Below are positions 9,301 to 16,850 of a stretch of DNA of 55,097 nucleotides, piece by piece (position 1 is the stretch's first letter; the number at the start of each line of letters is the position of its first letter). Both the position numbers and the translations under genes were made by a program. The notes under the pieces were generated by a model that did not search any database, was not told the DNA's origin, and was given only the letters and a program-made list of their open reading frames with translations. This DNA comes from Gammaproteobacteria bacterium (GTDB lineage Bacteria > Pseudomonadota > Gammaproteobacteria > Steroidobacterales > GCA-2729495): the NCBI GenBank assembly GCA_021773815.1, contig JAJFJS010000133.1, positions 1-55,097 on the forward strand, written 5' to 3'.

Positions 9301-9685
9301 TCAAGCATACCCGCGGGCACGATAAACCCAGTATCCAAGCCACTCCTTCATTGCCCGCGTCGTCACCTCAAGAGCGGTTGCGTCGGGGAGCCAGCGCAGG
9401 ACCGTCCATGGACCGGGCGCGACGACCGCAACATCGGTCGCAGCTGGCGTGACCGGGAGCCCCGCACGTTGGAACACGGCGAGCGCCCGGGGCATGTGGG
9501 ATGCCGACGTGACAAGTAAGGCGGATTTGAATGGGCTGCGCTCGCGCATGGCGCGCACTTCAAGAGCGTTCTCGTAGGTGTTGCGGCTGGCGCCCGCGAA
9601 AACGATGGCTTCGGGTGCGACACCCCACTCGACCAGGGGATCGACAAGGTCGGCATCCGTCCCAGCGAGTTCGTCCGGCGGCTCA
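9301..9685 (-). pseudogene. C-terminal part of a DUF218 (YdcF-like) protein
   Basis: The minus frame encodes about 125 residues matching the C-terminal half of DUF218/YdcF-type envelope proteins: WGVAPEAIVFAGASRNTYENA, then ALLVTSASHMPRALAVFQRAG. Family members are usually about 200-250 residues, with membrane segments and a VVLGG-like motif before this point. Here the upstream part is absent and, at about 9685, sequence of an unrelated plus-strand gene fragment begins. A short open frame still starts at 9699, but its first residues belong to the foreign side of the junction. It is therefore a truncated, probably non-functional gene. Confidence 0.7.
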
Positions 9686-9687
9686 TT

Positions 9688-9880
9688 CGGAAAACTCAAC
9701 CGCTACGAAACCAGCCTGCAGCGCCAGCTGGAATCGACGACGAGACTTCTACATGAAGCGCAGACGGCACGCCGCGAGCGCGAGGCAGCGCCCGGATATA
9801 AACCTGCGTTTGATGGCGATCCGAACGACGAGTGGGTCGAGTATGAGGGGCGTCTGATCAAAAAAGTAGGGCAGCCTTGA
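9688..9880 (+). pseudogene. 3' fragment of an unrecognised gene (KLNRYETSLQRQL type)
   Basis: The plus frame from about 9693 reads KLNRYETSLQRQL, followed by LLHEAQTARRE and a tail ending in DEWVEYEGRLIKKVGQP and a stop. The first block resembles the C-terminal helix of small conserved hypothetical proteins common in alphaproteobacteria (RYE..L.R....ALHELQRLQAAR). The upstream part of such a gene is missing: the frame runs antisense into the DUF218 remnant. The last 28 residues are encoded a second time at 10054-10140. Confidence 0.5.
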
Positions 9881-10320
9881 GATTATGTCTGCCGCCCAAA
9901 TTGGAGATGTCCAAACTGGCCAGCTGCAGCTGTGTTATATTCAAGCGCTAGCTGTGCGCTCGCCGACCAGTGCTTCGGGGATGATCCGACCTTGTACTCC
10001 CGCGAACGTTTCCAGCTGCCGGGTCGAAACAAAATCGCTGGTGCGAGACATCGCCCGGTTACAAGCCAGCGTTTGACGGCGACCCGAACGACGAGTGGGT
10101 CGAGTTTGAGGGGCGTCTGATCAAGAGAGCACGACAGCCGTGAGACGACTTCCGGCGCCCACTCTGGACATGCCGAACCGAAGAGCTGCAATACCGCTTT
10201 GTCCAAGCGCCAATAATGCGATCGCTGCCCCGTTTTCGGGGATTTGCACGCCTCGGGTGCCAGTGCACGTTTTCAGCTGCCGGTTGGCGACGGATCGTCA
10301 GCACATGCTGTGTGTGGAAA
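9791..10320 (+). repeat. Imperfect tandem duplication, 263-bp period
   Basis: Two head-to-tail copies, 9791-10053 and 10054 to about 10320. The first ~90 bases of each are very similar (shared run CCGAACGACGAGTGGGTCGA, and both encode DEWVE, EGRLIK and a TGA stop). The rest has diverged but still lines up, including a TTTCCAGCTGCCGG / TTTTCAGCTGCCGG block near the end. No gene is intact in either copy. Confidence 0.75.
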
Positions 10321-10416
10321 CAGCATGAACTAGACGACCGACAAGGCTTCTTGAACCTGCCGAACAAGCGGCTGGGCGGGCCGAAACGAGTGCCGTCGGC
10401 AAGATGTGCACTTGTT

Positions 10417-10680
10417 TCAACCGCCTGCACCCTCTGGTTGCGGTCCTTTCCGCTTGAGCTGAACTCCCGGCGACAGGATCGGGTCGCCGATAAAATCAAT
10501 ACCTTGGGCTTCCAACGTAGAGATCAGTTGGCGGAGAATGGCGGTTCGAGAGTCGGGCACGTCGTTGTCTGCCTCAAATCGCTGAATGGTGCGATGCCCA
10601 ATCCCCGAAGCTTCAGCCAACTCCGCAGCAGATATACCGAGTAAAGCTCGCGCCGCCCTCAATTGTGCGCCAGAGATCAT
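10417..10680 (-). CDS. XRE-family helix-turn-helix regulator
   Basis: An 87-residue protein. Residues 1-58 form a complete Cro/C1-type DNA-binding domain: QLRAARALLGISAAELAEASGI, then TIQRFEADNDVPDSRTAILRQL. The tail GIDFIGD...GVQLK is common in small XRE proteins of alphaproteobacteria. It is divergent from the integrase gene, with about 60 bases between the two starts. Overlapping palindromes in that gap are good candidate operators for it. It probably represses itself and the recombinase (inference from arrangement). Confidence 0.85.
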   Translation of the reverse strand: MISGAQLRAARALLGISAAELAEASGIGHRTIQRFEADNDVPDSRTAILRQLISTLEAQGIDFIGDPILSPGVQLKRKGPQPEGAGG

Positions 10681-10689
10681 TGACTAATG

Positions 10690-10714
10690 CGCCTATTTTG
10701 GCGTATTTTACGCC
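10690..10714. promoter_or_regulatory. Overlapping palindromic operators between XRE gene and integrase
   Basis: The gap contains CGCC-TATTTT-GGCG (10690-10703) overlapping GGCGTA-TTT-TACGCC (10700-10714). The shared GGCG makes three half-sites in a row. Position between divergent starts fits an operator bound by the adjacent regulator. The integrase start at 10740 is preceded by GGGAG, a fair ribosome-binding site. Confidence 0.55.
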
Positions 10715-10739
10715 GAACATCACGTAGTTAGGGAGTAAA

Positions 10740-11675
10740 ATGTCACAACGGGCGGCCTCGGTAAACCAATTGCCTGCCATTTTCGCGGCTTGCGAGGGTG
10801 CGTACTCTGATCGCACCATCAAGGGCTACCGCGCCGACTTAGGAATCTTTGCCGACTGGTGTGTCATGCGAGACGTGCCTTGGCTACCTGCCGCACCAGA
10901 AGTGGTCGCCGCCTTCATCCACGACCAGATCCCGGATTACCGCGTATCAACGATCAAACGCCGACTGTGCGCCATCACGTTCGCCCACCGCATGCTGGAA
11001 CTGCCAACGCCCACCGACGCGAATATCGTTCGATTAGCCGCGCGTAGGGCAGCGCGCCAGAAAGCAAGCCGACCACAGCAGAAGCGTGGCCTGACGCATG
11101 CGATCCGGTCAAAGATCGTAACGGCTTGCCCGGATACGCTGGCCGGACGTCGTGACGCCGCGCTGATTAGCATCGGCTACGATACGCTCTGCCGCTGTTC
11201 CGAGTTGTCGGCCATGCTCGTTGAGCAAATGACGCTTTATCCGGATAGCGCCTGTAGCGTTTTGATCCCGCGCTCTAAGAGCGATGCGGCTGGATCAGGA
11301 CGCATCGCCCACCTGTCGCCCGACACCACCCGGCTGCTGCGCACTTGGATCAGTGACGCTGATATCAAATCCGGACCGCTGTTCCGGTCGCTCCATATGC
11401 ACCGCGTCGCCGACGGGCCACTTGCGACGTCGTCAATCCGTCGCCTCATCAAGCGCGCGACCGATCGCGCCGGCCTCGACCCTGCACTCACCGCCGATCT
11501 CTCCGGCCACTCCATGCGCATCGGCGCCGCCCAGGACATGATGGTCGCCGGGTTCGACGCCCTGGCCATCATGCAGGCGGGCGGCTGGAAGTCGGCGAAC
11601 GTAGTTCTACGGTATGTGGAGAATGCATCGACAAGGGATCTGCATCAACGGAGGTGGAGGCTCCTGCATCGGTAA
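10740..11675 (+). CDS. Tyrosine recombinase/integrase
   Basis: A 311-residue phage-integrase-family recombinase that appears complete. An N-terminal SAM-like core-binding domain (TIKGYRADLGIFADWC) is followed by the catalytic domain. Visible catalytic residues are R152 (LCRCSEL), K180, H257 and R260 in GHSMRIG, W283 in GGWKS and the nucleophile Y292 in VLRYVE. The family is the XerC/D-like group often linked to plasmids and islands rather than the arm-binding phage type. It is divergent from an XRE regulator. It stands beside a zone of truncated genes and the start of the glycosyltransferase cassette, so it may have taken part in moving that DNA. Confidence 0.93.
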   Translation: MSQRAASVNQLPAIFAACEGAYSDRTIKGYRADLGIFADWCVMRDVPWLPAAPEVVAAFIHDQIPDYRVSTIKRRLCAITFAHRMLELPTPTDANIVRLAARRAARQKASRPQQKRGLTHAIRSKIVTACPDTLAGRRDAALISIGYDTLCRCSELSAMLVEQMTLYPDSACSVLIPRSKSDAAGSGRIAHLSPDTTRLLRTWISDADIKSGPLFRSLHMHRVADGPLATSSIRRLIKRATDRAGLDPALTADLSGHSMRIGAAQDMMVAGFDALAIMQAGGWKSANVVLRYVENASTRDLHQRRWRLLHR

Positions 11676-11681
11676 ACTCGA

Positions 11682-11702
11682 ACTAATTGGGTTCGAATTA
11701 GT
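11682..11702. repeat. Inverted repeat just after the integrase
   Basis: ACTAATT-GGGTTCG-AATTAGT, seven-base arms with a seven-base loop, begins seven bases after the integrase stop. It could be a recombination site or a weak stem; there is no following T-run on the plus strand that would mark a classic terminator. Confidence 0.35.
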
Positions 11703-11995
11703 AATTTGAAGAGCCTAAAATATCGTTTGACGGCACACCGTATGGCCGTCGAATTGGCACTTGTTGCCGGTCTGAAATCCGCCGGTGCCGAGTACATCGC
11801 CATGCTTTCACGACACTATCGCAAGCAGTTTGTAAACCACAACCTACGCTGTCACGGCAAAGCTGAACACACGTGACCACGTCGCTGGATTTCGTCTTGG
11901 TCCATTATGACGGTCGTCGCAGCCAAACAGCTACTCGACGCAATGTCGAATGGCCCTGACAGCAAGCTGACATGGGTGTCCCAAACCCGCAAACT
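11703..11995. other. Gap between integrase and GT2 gene
   Basis: The only plausible coding trace is a 44-codon plus-strand frame at 11742-11876 beginning MAVELALVAGLKSAGAEYIA. It has no ribosome-binding site and matches no family I recognise. It may be the end of a lost gene. Nothing else is seen. Confidence 0.35.
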
Positions 11996-12865
11996 TCAAC
12001 CTTTTGGTTGCCGGACGTCGGCCGACGAAGATGACGCCGTCTGCGCTAACGGCTCTAAAGTCGCCCTGGCCTCGAGCAGCTTGGTCGAGATCATTGTCTC
12101 ATAACAGAACCGCAGACTGGCATAAGTGAGGCCCGGCATGCCGTCGAGAAAACCGAGACGGATGAAGTAGAGGTACACGAAAACCAGGGCTGGCCGCGCG
12201 GGCATTCGATAAGCGAGTTGCTTAAGATTGGCACGCCGCACTAACGGATCGGACGAAAAAAGGCCGAACAGACGAAGCGGACGCGAGTTCAGCTCGCCAG
12301 CAAGTGTCTGCGCTTCCATCGACGAATAGCGGTTGTGCCGCTCAAACCACCACGCCATGCCCTTGTTGAACGGTAGGTGGACCAGATGCATGTCGAGTTC
12401 CTCGTAGGCGCCGTCGAGATCATATTCCTCGTTGATGTCGCGTTTGACAGACACGCGGCCCTTGCGGAACAGCCGCGGAAACCAGGTCGGGTAGCCGCTC
12501 GATCGCTTGAGCCACTGCCCCATCAGCATGTCCTTGCGGCGGACCCTGAAGCCGGCGGTATCATGCGACGCTGAAGGCAGGCGTTCGGCAATCTCGCCCA
12601 CCAGTTCGGGCGACAGCCGCTCATCAGCATCGATCATCAGGATCCAGGGATGGGCGAACGGCAGCGCCAGGCCAAAATTGCGCTGCTTTGCATAGGTGTC
12701 GAACGGGCGCGTCGTCACCTTGGCACCGAGCTGCTGGGCGATCTCAACCGTCTCGTCTGTGCTGCCGGAATCGAGCACGTGCACGTCCTCCCGCCAGGGG
12801 ATCGACTCGATGCACCCTGCGATGTTGACCTCCTCGTCGAGCGTCAGGATCAGGACCGAAATCAT
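11996..12865 (-). CDS. Glycosyltransferase family 2, WaaE/KdtX-like
   Basis: A 289-residue GT-A glycosyltransferase. It opens with the GT2 motif VLILTLDEEVNIAGC, then HVLDSGSTDETVEIA, and the divalent-metal site WILMIDADERLSPEL. The YAKQRNFGL block and WWFERHNRYSSMEA near the C-terminus are typical of the WaaE-like subgroup, which adds sugars to lipopolysaccharide core or exopolysaccharide. Sugar specificity cannot be read. Its ATG overlaps the stop of the upstream acetyltransferase gene by four bases (12862-12865), so the two are translationally coupled. It is the last gene of the leftward cassette. Confidence 0.88.
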   Translation of the reverse strand: MISVLILTLDEEVNIAGCIESIPWREDVHVLDSGSTDETVEIAQQLGAKVTTRPFDTYAKQRNFGLALPFAHPWILMIDADERLSPELVGEIAERLPSASHDTAGFRVRRKDMLMGQWLKRSSGYPTWFPRLFRKGRVSVKRDINEEYDLDGAYEELDMHLVHLPFNKGMAWWFERHNRYSSMEAQTLAGELNSRPLRLFGLFSSDPLVRRANLKQLAYRMPARPALVFVYLYFIRLGFLDGMPGLTYASLRFCYETMISTKLLEARATLEPLAQTASSSSADVRQPKG

Positions 12866-13476
12866 GTCGCTGCCTCGCGTTTGCGCCGCCCGATAACCTT
12901 TGCCGGATTGCTCGCGACGATTTCATCTGGGCCGACGGAATGCACGACAACGGCGCGCGCTGCTGCAACGCCCCGCTCTCCGATCGTGACGCCCGGCCCG
13001 ACAAAGGCTTCGGCGGCGACCCAGGCCCCGGCGCCGATACTGATCGGTCCAGCGATCAACGGGAAATCGCTGCGGTGCAAATCGTGGCCCGCGGTGCACA
13101 GGTAGGCGCGCTGGCTGACAATCGCGCCTGTGCCGATCGTGACGGTCGCGACGTTGTAGCAATCAGCTCCTTCGGCAAGGCAGCTACCGGAGTGCATGAC
13201 GAGGTTCCACGGTGCCCAAACCCTGGCACTCGGGTAGATCACGGCGTCCGCTCCTATACGGGCACCAAAAATGCGCAGCAGTAGTCGGCGCCAGCCGTGC
13301 AGTGGCACCGGCGTCCAGCGGGCGAGCAGCGCCCAGGTGACCGTCCATGCGAGCCGGCTGACACGGTCGGACGTGGTAGGCGCAGGATGAAGCGCGACCT
13401 GGTCCTTCGCACTCGTAAGGCCGGTCACCGCCGCGGAAGGCGCTGTGGATTCCATACCGGCCGTATTGTCGCGCAT
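12862..13476 (-). CDS. WcaF-type hexapeptide acetyltransferase
   Basis: A 204-residue left-handed beta-helix acyltransferase. The family signature TPVPLHGWRRLLLRIFGARIG is in the middle, followed by hexapeptide turns (VIYPSARVWAPWNL, VTIGTGAIVSQRAYLCTAGHD) and the VGPGVTIGERGVAAARAVV block ending in ASNPAKVIGRR. WcaF-like enzymes O-acetylate exopolysaccharide sugars from acetyl-CoA. The histidine in TAGHDL is the likely catalytic base. The start could be the ATG at 13455 (MESTAP) rather than 13476. It is coupled to the GT2 gene downstream. Confidence 0.85.
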   Translation of the reverse strand: MRDNTAGMESTAPSAAVTGLTSAKDQVALHPAPTTSDRVSRLAWTVTWALLARWTPVPLHGWRRLLLRIFGARIGADAVIYPSARVWAPWNLVMHSGSCLAEGADCYNVATVTIGTGAIVSQRAYLCTAGHDLHRSDFPLIAGPISIGAGAWVAAEAFVGPGVTIGERGVAAARAVVVHSVGPDEIVASNPAKVIGRRKREAAT

Positions 13477-13518
13477 GGCTGTGCTCCGGTTCCTCAGACC
13501 TTGAAAAGGTGGTCGCGG

Positions 13519-14418
13519 TTATGATGCAACGTAGTGGATTGCGGTCTCAGCGGTTGGGGATCGCAACGGTATTAAAAACGCAGGTTTCGATCTCGGCTTC
13601 GAGATCCGCCGGTGCAAATAGTCGATAATTGGCCTCGCGCAACAGCAGCGTGACCTCGCCGACATGGCGGTCTGCGACTTCGATATAGATAGTCGGACGG
13701 ATATCGCGCAGCAGGGCCGCGGCGCCGGATAGCAAGATGACCTCCGCGCCCTCAACATCGATCTTGAGGAGATCAGGCGGCGGCGCGCCTGTGGGCTGGT
13801 CTGCCCCCTGGACTCCGTGCCGGGCTGGAACAGCCTGTGCCGAAGGTTGAGAATCTCGACAGCTTCACGAGACCCGTAACTGTTGTGTTTTGACGTCCAC
13901 CAGGTGATCGAGTTCAGGTTTTTGTCGCTCAGAACCACTCCTGAATTGACGATCCGACCGACAACCTGAATATGCTCATCCATCCACCTTTGCTGACAAC
14001 GCCCGCTGCCGTTGCGCCAGATTCTGAGCTGCCAACTCGGCTCAATCGCACCATAGCGAATGCGCTTGCCGAGGAAATGGATGCGTCGTTGTACGAGAAG
14101 ACCATCAACCTCAGCTCCGACCTCCGATAGAGTCTCACTGCTATCTCGATCGAGAATCTCATCGGCATCGATGCGCAAGAGCCAGCCGCCTCGGCTGGCA
14201 AGAGTCTCAATGGCGAAATTGACCTGGCCGGCATGGGTAACAAAAGAATTGACCATCACCTCGGCCCCGAGCGAGCGAGCAATCTCCACGGTTTCATCTC
14301 TAGAGCCGCTGTCTATGAGCGTTATACTGGCGCACTGCTCTTTGATTCTGCCGATGCAGCGTGCGATATGCTGCCCTTCATCAAGTGTCAGGATTAGTGC
14401 GTGGATTTGATTCACCAT
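13519..14418 (-). CDS. Glycosyltransferase family 2, tail replaced by out-of-frame FkbM sequence
   Basis: The first ~200 residues are a GT2 enzyme: MVNQIHALILTLDEGQHIA, TLIDSGSRDETVEIA, the metal site WLLRIDADEIL, then TWWTSKHNSYGSREAVEILNLR. After FQPGTESRG near 13820 the frame enters the C-terminal coding region of an FkbM methyltransferase but in the wrong phase. The last ~100 residues are therefore Arg/Ser-rich nonsense (SSRSMLRARRSS). The start at 14418 (MVNQ) is preferred over 14439 because it gives the family's usual beginning; it overlaps the upstream acetyltransferase gene. The catalytic domain is mostly present, so residual activity is possible but doubtful. Confidence 0.75.
   Translation of the reverse strand: MVNQIHALILTLDEGQHIARCIGRIKEQCASITLIDSGSRDETVEIARSLGAEVMVNSFVTHAGQVNFAIETLASRGGWLLRIDADEILDRDSSETLSEVGAEVDGLLVQRRIHFLGKRIRYGAIEPSWQLRIWRNGSGRCQQRWMDEHIQVVGRIVNSGVVLSDKNLNSITWWTSKHNSYGSREAVEILNLRHRLFQPGTESRGQTSPQARRRLISSRSMLRARRSSCYPAPRPCCAISVRLSISKSQTAMSARSRCCCARPIIDYLHRRISKPRSKPAFLIPLRSPTAETAIHYVAS
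13547..13815 (-). pseudogene. C-terminal fragment of an FkbM methyltransferase
   Basis: In a frame shifted against the GT2 open frame, this stretch encodes PPPDLLKIDVEGAEVILLSG, then LRDIRPTIYIEVADRHVGEV, and ends ETCVFNTVAIPNR. This is the second half of an FkbM methyltransferase, carrying the KIDVEGAE motif. The SAM-binding first half is missing. The simplest account is a deletion that removed the end of the GT2 gene and the start of an adjacent FkbM gene. Confidence 0.8.
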
Positions 14419-15001
14419 CGAACTTGCGGTCCTTAACAATGCAAGCGGGATTTCCGGCCACGATCACCGCTTTGGGCACGTCCTTGATGACAACGGCGCG
14501 TGCGCCAACTATTGCCAGCTCTCCAATGCTTACACCCGGTCCGATAAATGCGTCTGTGCAGACCCAGGCATCGTCACCAATCGTTACTGGAGATTTTAGC
14601 AATGGCATTGCGGGATCACGATAATCATGCGTTCCCGCACAAAGATATGCGCCCTGTGAGATTGTTGCCCGCCGGCCGATCTTGATGGCCCCGAGCGCAT
14701 AAAGGATGGCTCGGTCCCCGATACCGGCTGCATCACCAATCGAGAGGTTCCAAGGAATAGTGATGCGAACGCCCGGATGCACATGTACCTCTCGACCCAC
14801 GTTTGCGCCAAACCAACGCAATAGTCGGCGCCGCCAGCCCCATAATGGCCGAGGGCTCCATGCAAAGAGCGGATGTGCAAGACCCCAGAGTACTCGCCCC
14901 AGCAATTCTTTTCGGCTCCATTTGCGCGCCTTGCGGTTGGCAGCAACGTCGACACTTGCCATGCCTCCGACGGAATACGCACGGTCTAGGTCCTCACCCA
15001 T
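14381..15001 (-). CDS. WcaF-type hexapeptide acetyltransferase
   Basis: About 206 residues from the ATG at 15001 (MGEDLDRAYSVGG). The longer open frame to 15199 adds Arg-rich sequence that overlaps the upstream GT4 gene and looks spurious. Family landmarks are SPRPLWGWRRRLLRWFGANVG, TIPWNLSIGDAAGIGDRAIL, ISQGAYLCAGTHDYRD and FIGPGVSIGELAIVGARAVV. It probably O-acetylates a sugar of the repeat unit. It overlaps the GT4 stop upstream and the GT2 start downstream, so three genes form one translational chain. It is a distant paralogue of the acetyltransferase at 12862-13476. Confidence 0.85.
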   Translation of the reverse strand: MGEDLDRAYSVGGMASVDVAANRKARKWSRKELLGRVLWGLAHPLFAWSPRPLWGWRRRLLRWFGANVGREVHVHPGVRITIPWNLSIGDAAGIGDRAILYALGAIKIGRRATISQGAYLCAGTHDYRDPAMPLLKSPVTIGDDAWVCTDAFIGPGVSIGELAIVGARAVVIKDVPKAVIVAGNPACIVKDRKFDGESNPRTNPDT

Positions 15002-16131
15002 GCTGGTCGCTCTCCCCGCCCGAGAAGCCATTGGTAAACCTCGGTCATCTGCCCAGCAATGCCGTCCCAGGCGAAATCCCGTTCCATCCAGGCACGGCCG
15101 CGTGCGCCCATGGCGCGGCGTTCCTTGTCCGGTAGCGACATCGCTTCGCGCAGCGCCGCTGCCAGCGGCTCGACGCCGTGATCGATCCACCAGCCGCACT
15201 TGTTCTCCTCGAGGCCGACCCAGGGCGCGCCCTTGGTGGAAATCACCGGTGTACTGGCGGCCAGGCTTTCGGCGACCGTCATGCCAAAATTTTCGTGCAA
15301 TGTCGATAGGACGAAGAGCTCCGAACGCCGATAAAGCGCCAGCTTTTCTTCGCCGAATACTGGGCCGGTGATTGAGACGTTCTTCAACCGCAGACGTTTG
15401 GTCAATTTCGCCAGTTCATCCGAGTACCCGCCTTCGTCCGGCCCGACGATCATTAGCTGCCATTGCGAATAATCGGATTCGATCTCGCGCCAGGCCAATA
15501 TGAGTTGATCAAGCGCCTTCTTGGGATGAACTCGGCCAAGGGAAAGAACGCTCGGCGCAGGTAACGCAGGAGTCGTCTTCTTCAGGTCCGGCACGTCGAT
15601 GCCATTGGGGATAATGGCGACTGGCTGGGGCAAACCATAGGCTCTGATATCGTGATATTCTTCTTCACAGGTGGCGTGAAAACACCGAACCGTTTGTACA
15701 GCTGCTCTTTGGCGCAAGGCCCAGAACAGGCGCTTTCGGTTGGCGGAAAACTGCAACGCTGCCGGCCCGAGCATGCCTCTTGCCGACAGAACCAGCGGCT
15801 TTTTCGCCTTTCTCGCCGACCAGGCCGAATAGATATTCGACATCATCCACAGGCCGTGAGCATGAAAGACATCCGTTTGATCGGCCTCTTCGTCAAGCGC
15901 TTTGCGCAAGTCGCGCGAAACGCCCAACCGGCTGATTCCCGGCAGGCCGACGAAATCCTGCCGGTAACGCGTGTGCCGCAGCTTCCCGTCGGTTTTTTCG
16001 CCCGGCCGCCCCAATGTCATGAGATGAACATCATGCCGCAGCGCCGATAGTGACTGGCTGAGGCGCGGCACCGTATAAGACGGCCCGGAGGCCTCGCCCT
16101 CGACAGAGGAAACGATCTGAGTAATTTTCAT
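14986..16131 (-). CDS. Glycosyltransferase family 4
   Basis: A 381-residue GT-B enzyme. The N-terminal domain includes GEASGPSYTVPRLSQSL and FHAHGLWMMSNI. The nucleotide-sugar domain has AIIPNGIDVP, SLGRVHPKKALDQLI and the retaining-GT4 motif ENFGMTVAESLAASTPVI. The HGLW block with the GMLGP segment (SARGMLGPAAL) is typical of GT4 enzymes in exopolysaccharide clusters. Donor sugar unknown. Its stop overlaps the next gene by 16 bases. Directly upstream of its start the base composition changes from GC-rich to clearly AT-rich, suggesting a join between DNA of two origins. Confidence 0.9.
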   Translation of the reverse strand: MKITQIVSSVEGEASGPSYTVPRLSQSLSALRHDVHLMTLGRPGEKTDGKLRHTRYRQDFVGLPGISRLGVSRDLRKALDEEADQTDVFHAHGLWMMSNIYSAWSARKAKKPLVLSARGMLGPAALQFSANRKRLFWALRQRAAVQTVRCFHATCEEEYHDIRAYGLPQPVAIIPNGIDVPDLKKTTPALPAPSVLSLGRVHPKKALDQLILAWREIESDYSQWQLMIVGPDEGGYSDELAKLTKRLRLKNVSITGPVFGEEKLALYRRSELFVLSTLHENFGMTVAESLAASTPVISTKGAPWVGLEENKCGWWIDHGVEPLAAALREAMSLPDKERRAMGARGRAWMERDFAWDGIAGQMTEVYQWLLGRGERPAWVRT

Positions 16132-16183
16132 ATTATTTTTGTATGCTTGCCTTACTTAAAACGGTACATATTCACTAATATAA

Positions 16184-16849
16184 TTACGACACCACCCCTT
16201 TTTCTCTTTTAAAATATCCGTAGTCCAAATCAACTTCTTTGACCTTTTGGGCTGGATTTCCCATATAAATACCTGCGCCATTCGCCAACTTTCTGGTGAC
16301 AACGGAACCCGCTGAAACAATGGTGTAGTCAGGGATATCACAACCTTTAAGGACGATCACCCCTGTTCCCAAGAAACAATAGGAGCCAATCGCGATGGGC
16401 GCACATGATTGCCGGTTCTGCCGCAGGTCGATAGAATGAGTTAGAAATTGAGACCGATGGCCGGCAATGGTCGTCATCGACCCGACCGTGATCGCGTCGG
16501 TACAATCAATAATATGTCTGACGGTAATGGCCGAATCATCGCCCATTTCTAGGATCGATTTCCTGTTTGGAGATTCCAGGAAGTGCTTTGGTGGAGAGAG
16601 ACGATAGCCAAAAATCCAATTGAACGTACCGATACGTGCGTTTTTGCCTAGCTTAAGACTCTCGATGTTTCGAATAATCGTCAAATGGCCAATCCTACTG
16701 CCTTCAGCCATATCAAGATCGAGCGTGTCTATTATCGATCTTCCAATGTAACAGCCCTTGCCAATCTTAAATCCAAAGACTCTTTGGTAAATGAATTTCC
16801 TTATTCTCCAAGGAAAAAGAGCGACCAGTAGTAGTTTCAATATTCGCAT
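16184..16849 (-). CDS. Left-handed beta-helix acyltransferase
   Basis: A 221-residue hexapeptide-repeat protein. Turns such as GFKIGKGCYIGRSII, MGDDSAITVRHIIDCTDAI and IGSYCFLGTGVIVLKGC are visible. A likely catalytic histidine is in TTIAGHRSQFLTHSID, and the tail GIYMGNPAQKVKEV is the usual end of acetyl- or acyltransferases of this fold. It probably acylates a sugar in the repeat unit. It begins one base after the GT2 gene upstream ends and belongs to the AT-rich half of the cassette. Confidence 0.8.
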   Translation of the reverse strand: MRILKLLLVALFPWRIRKFIYQRVFGFKIGKGCYIGRSIIDTLDLDMAEGSRIGHLTIIRNIESLKLGKNARIGTFNWIFGYRLSPPKHFLESPNRKSILEMGDDSAITVRHIIDCTDAITVGSMTTIAGHRSQFLTHSIDLRQNRQSCAPIAIGSYCFLGTGVIVLKGCDIPDYTIVSAGSVVTRKLANGAGIYMGNPAQKVKEVDLDYGYFKREKGVVS

Positions 16850-16850
16850 T

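Noticed and set aside
14381-15199. Longer form of the acetyltransferase starting at 15199
   Set aside because: The extra 66 residues are Arg/Gly-rich and lie antiphase within the GT4 gene; the ATG at 15001 gives a normal family start.
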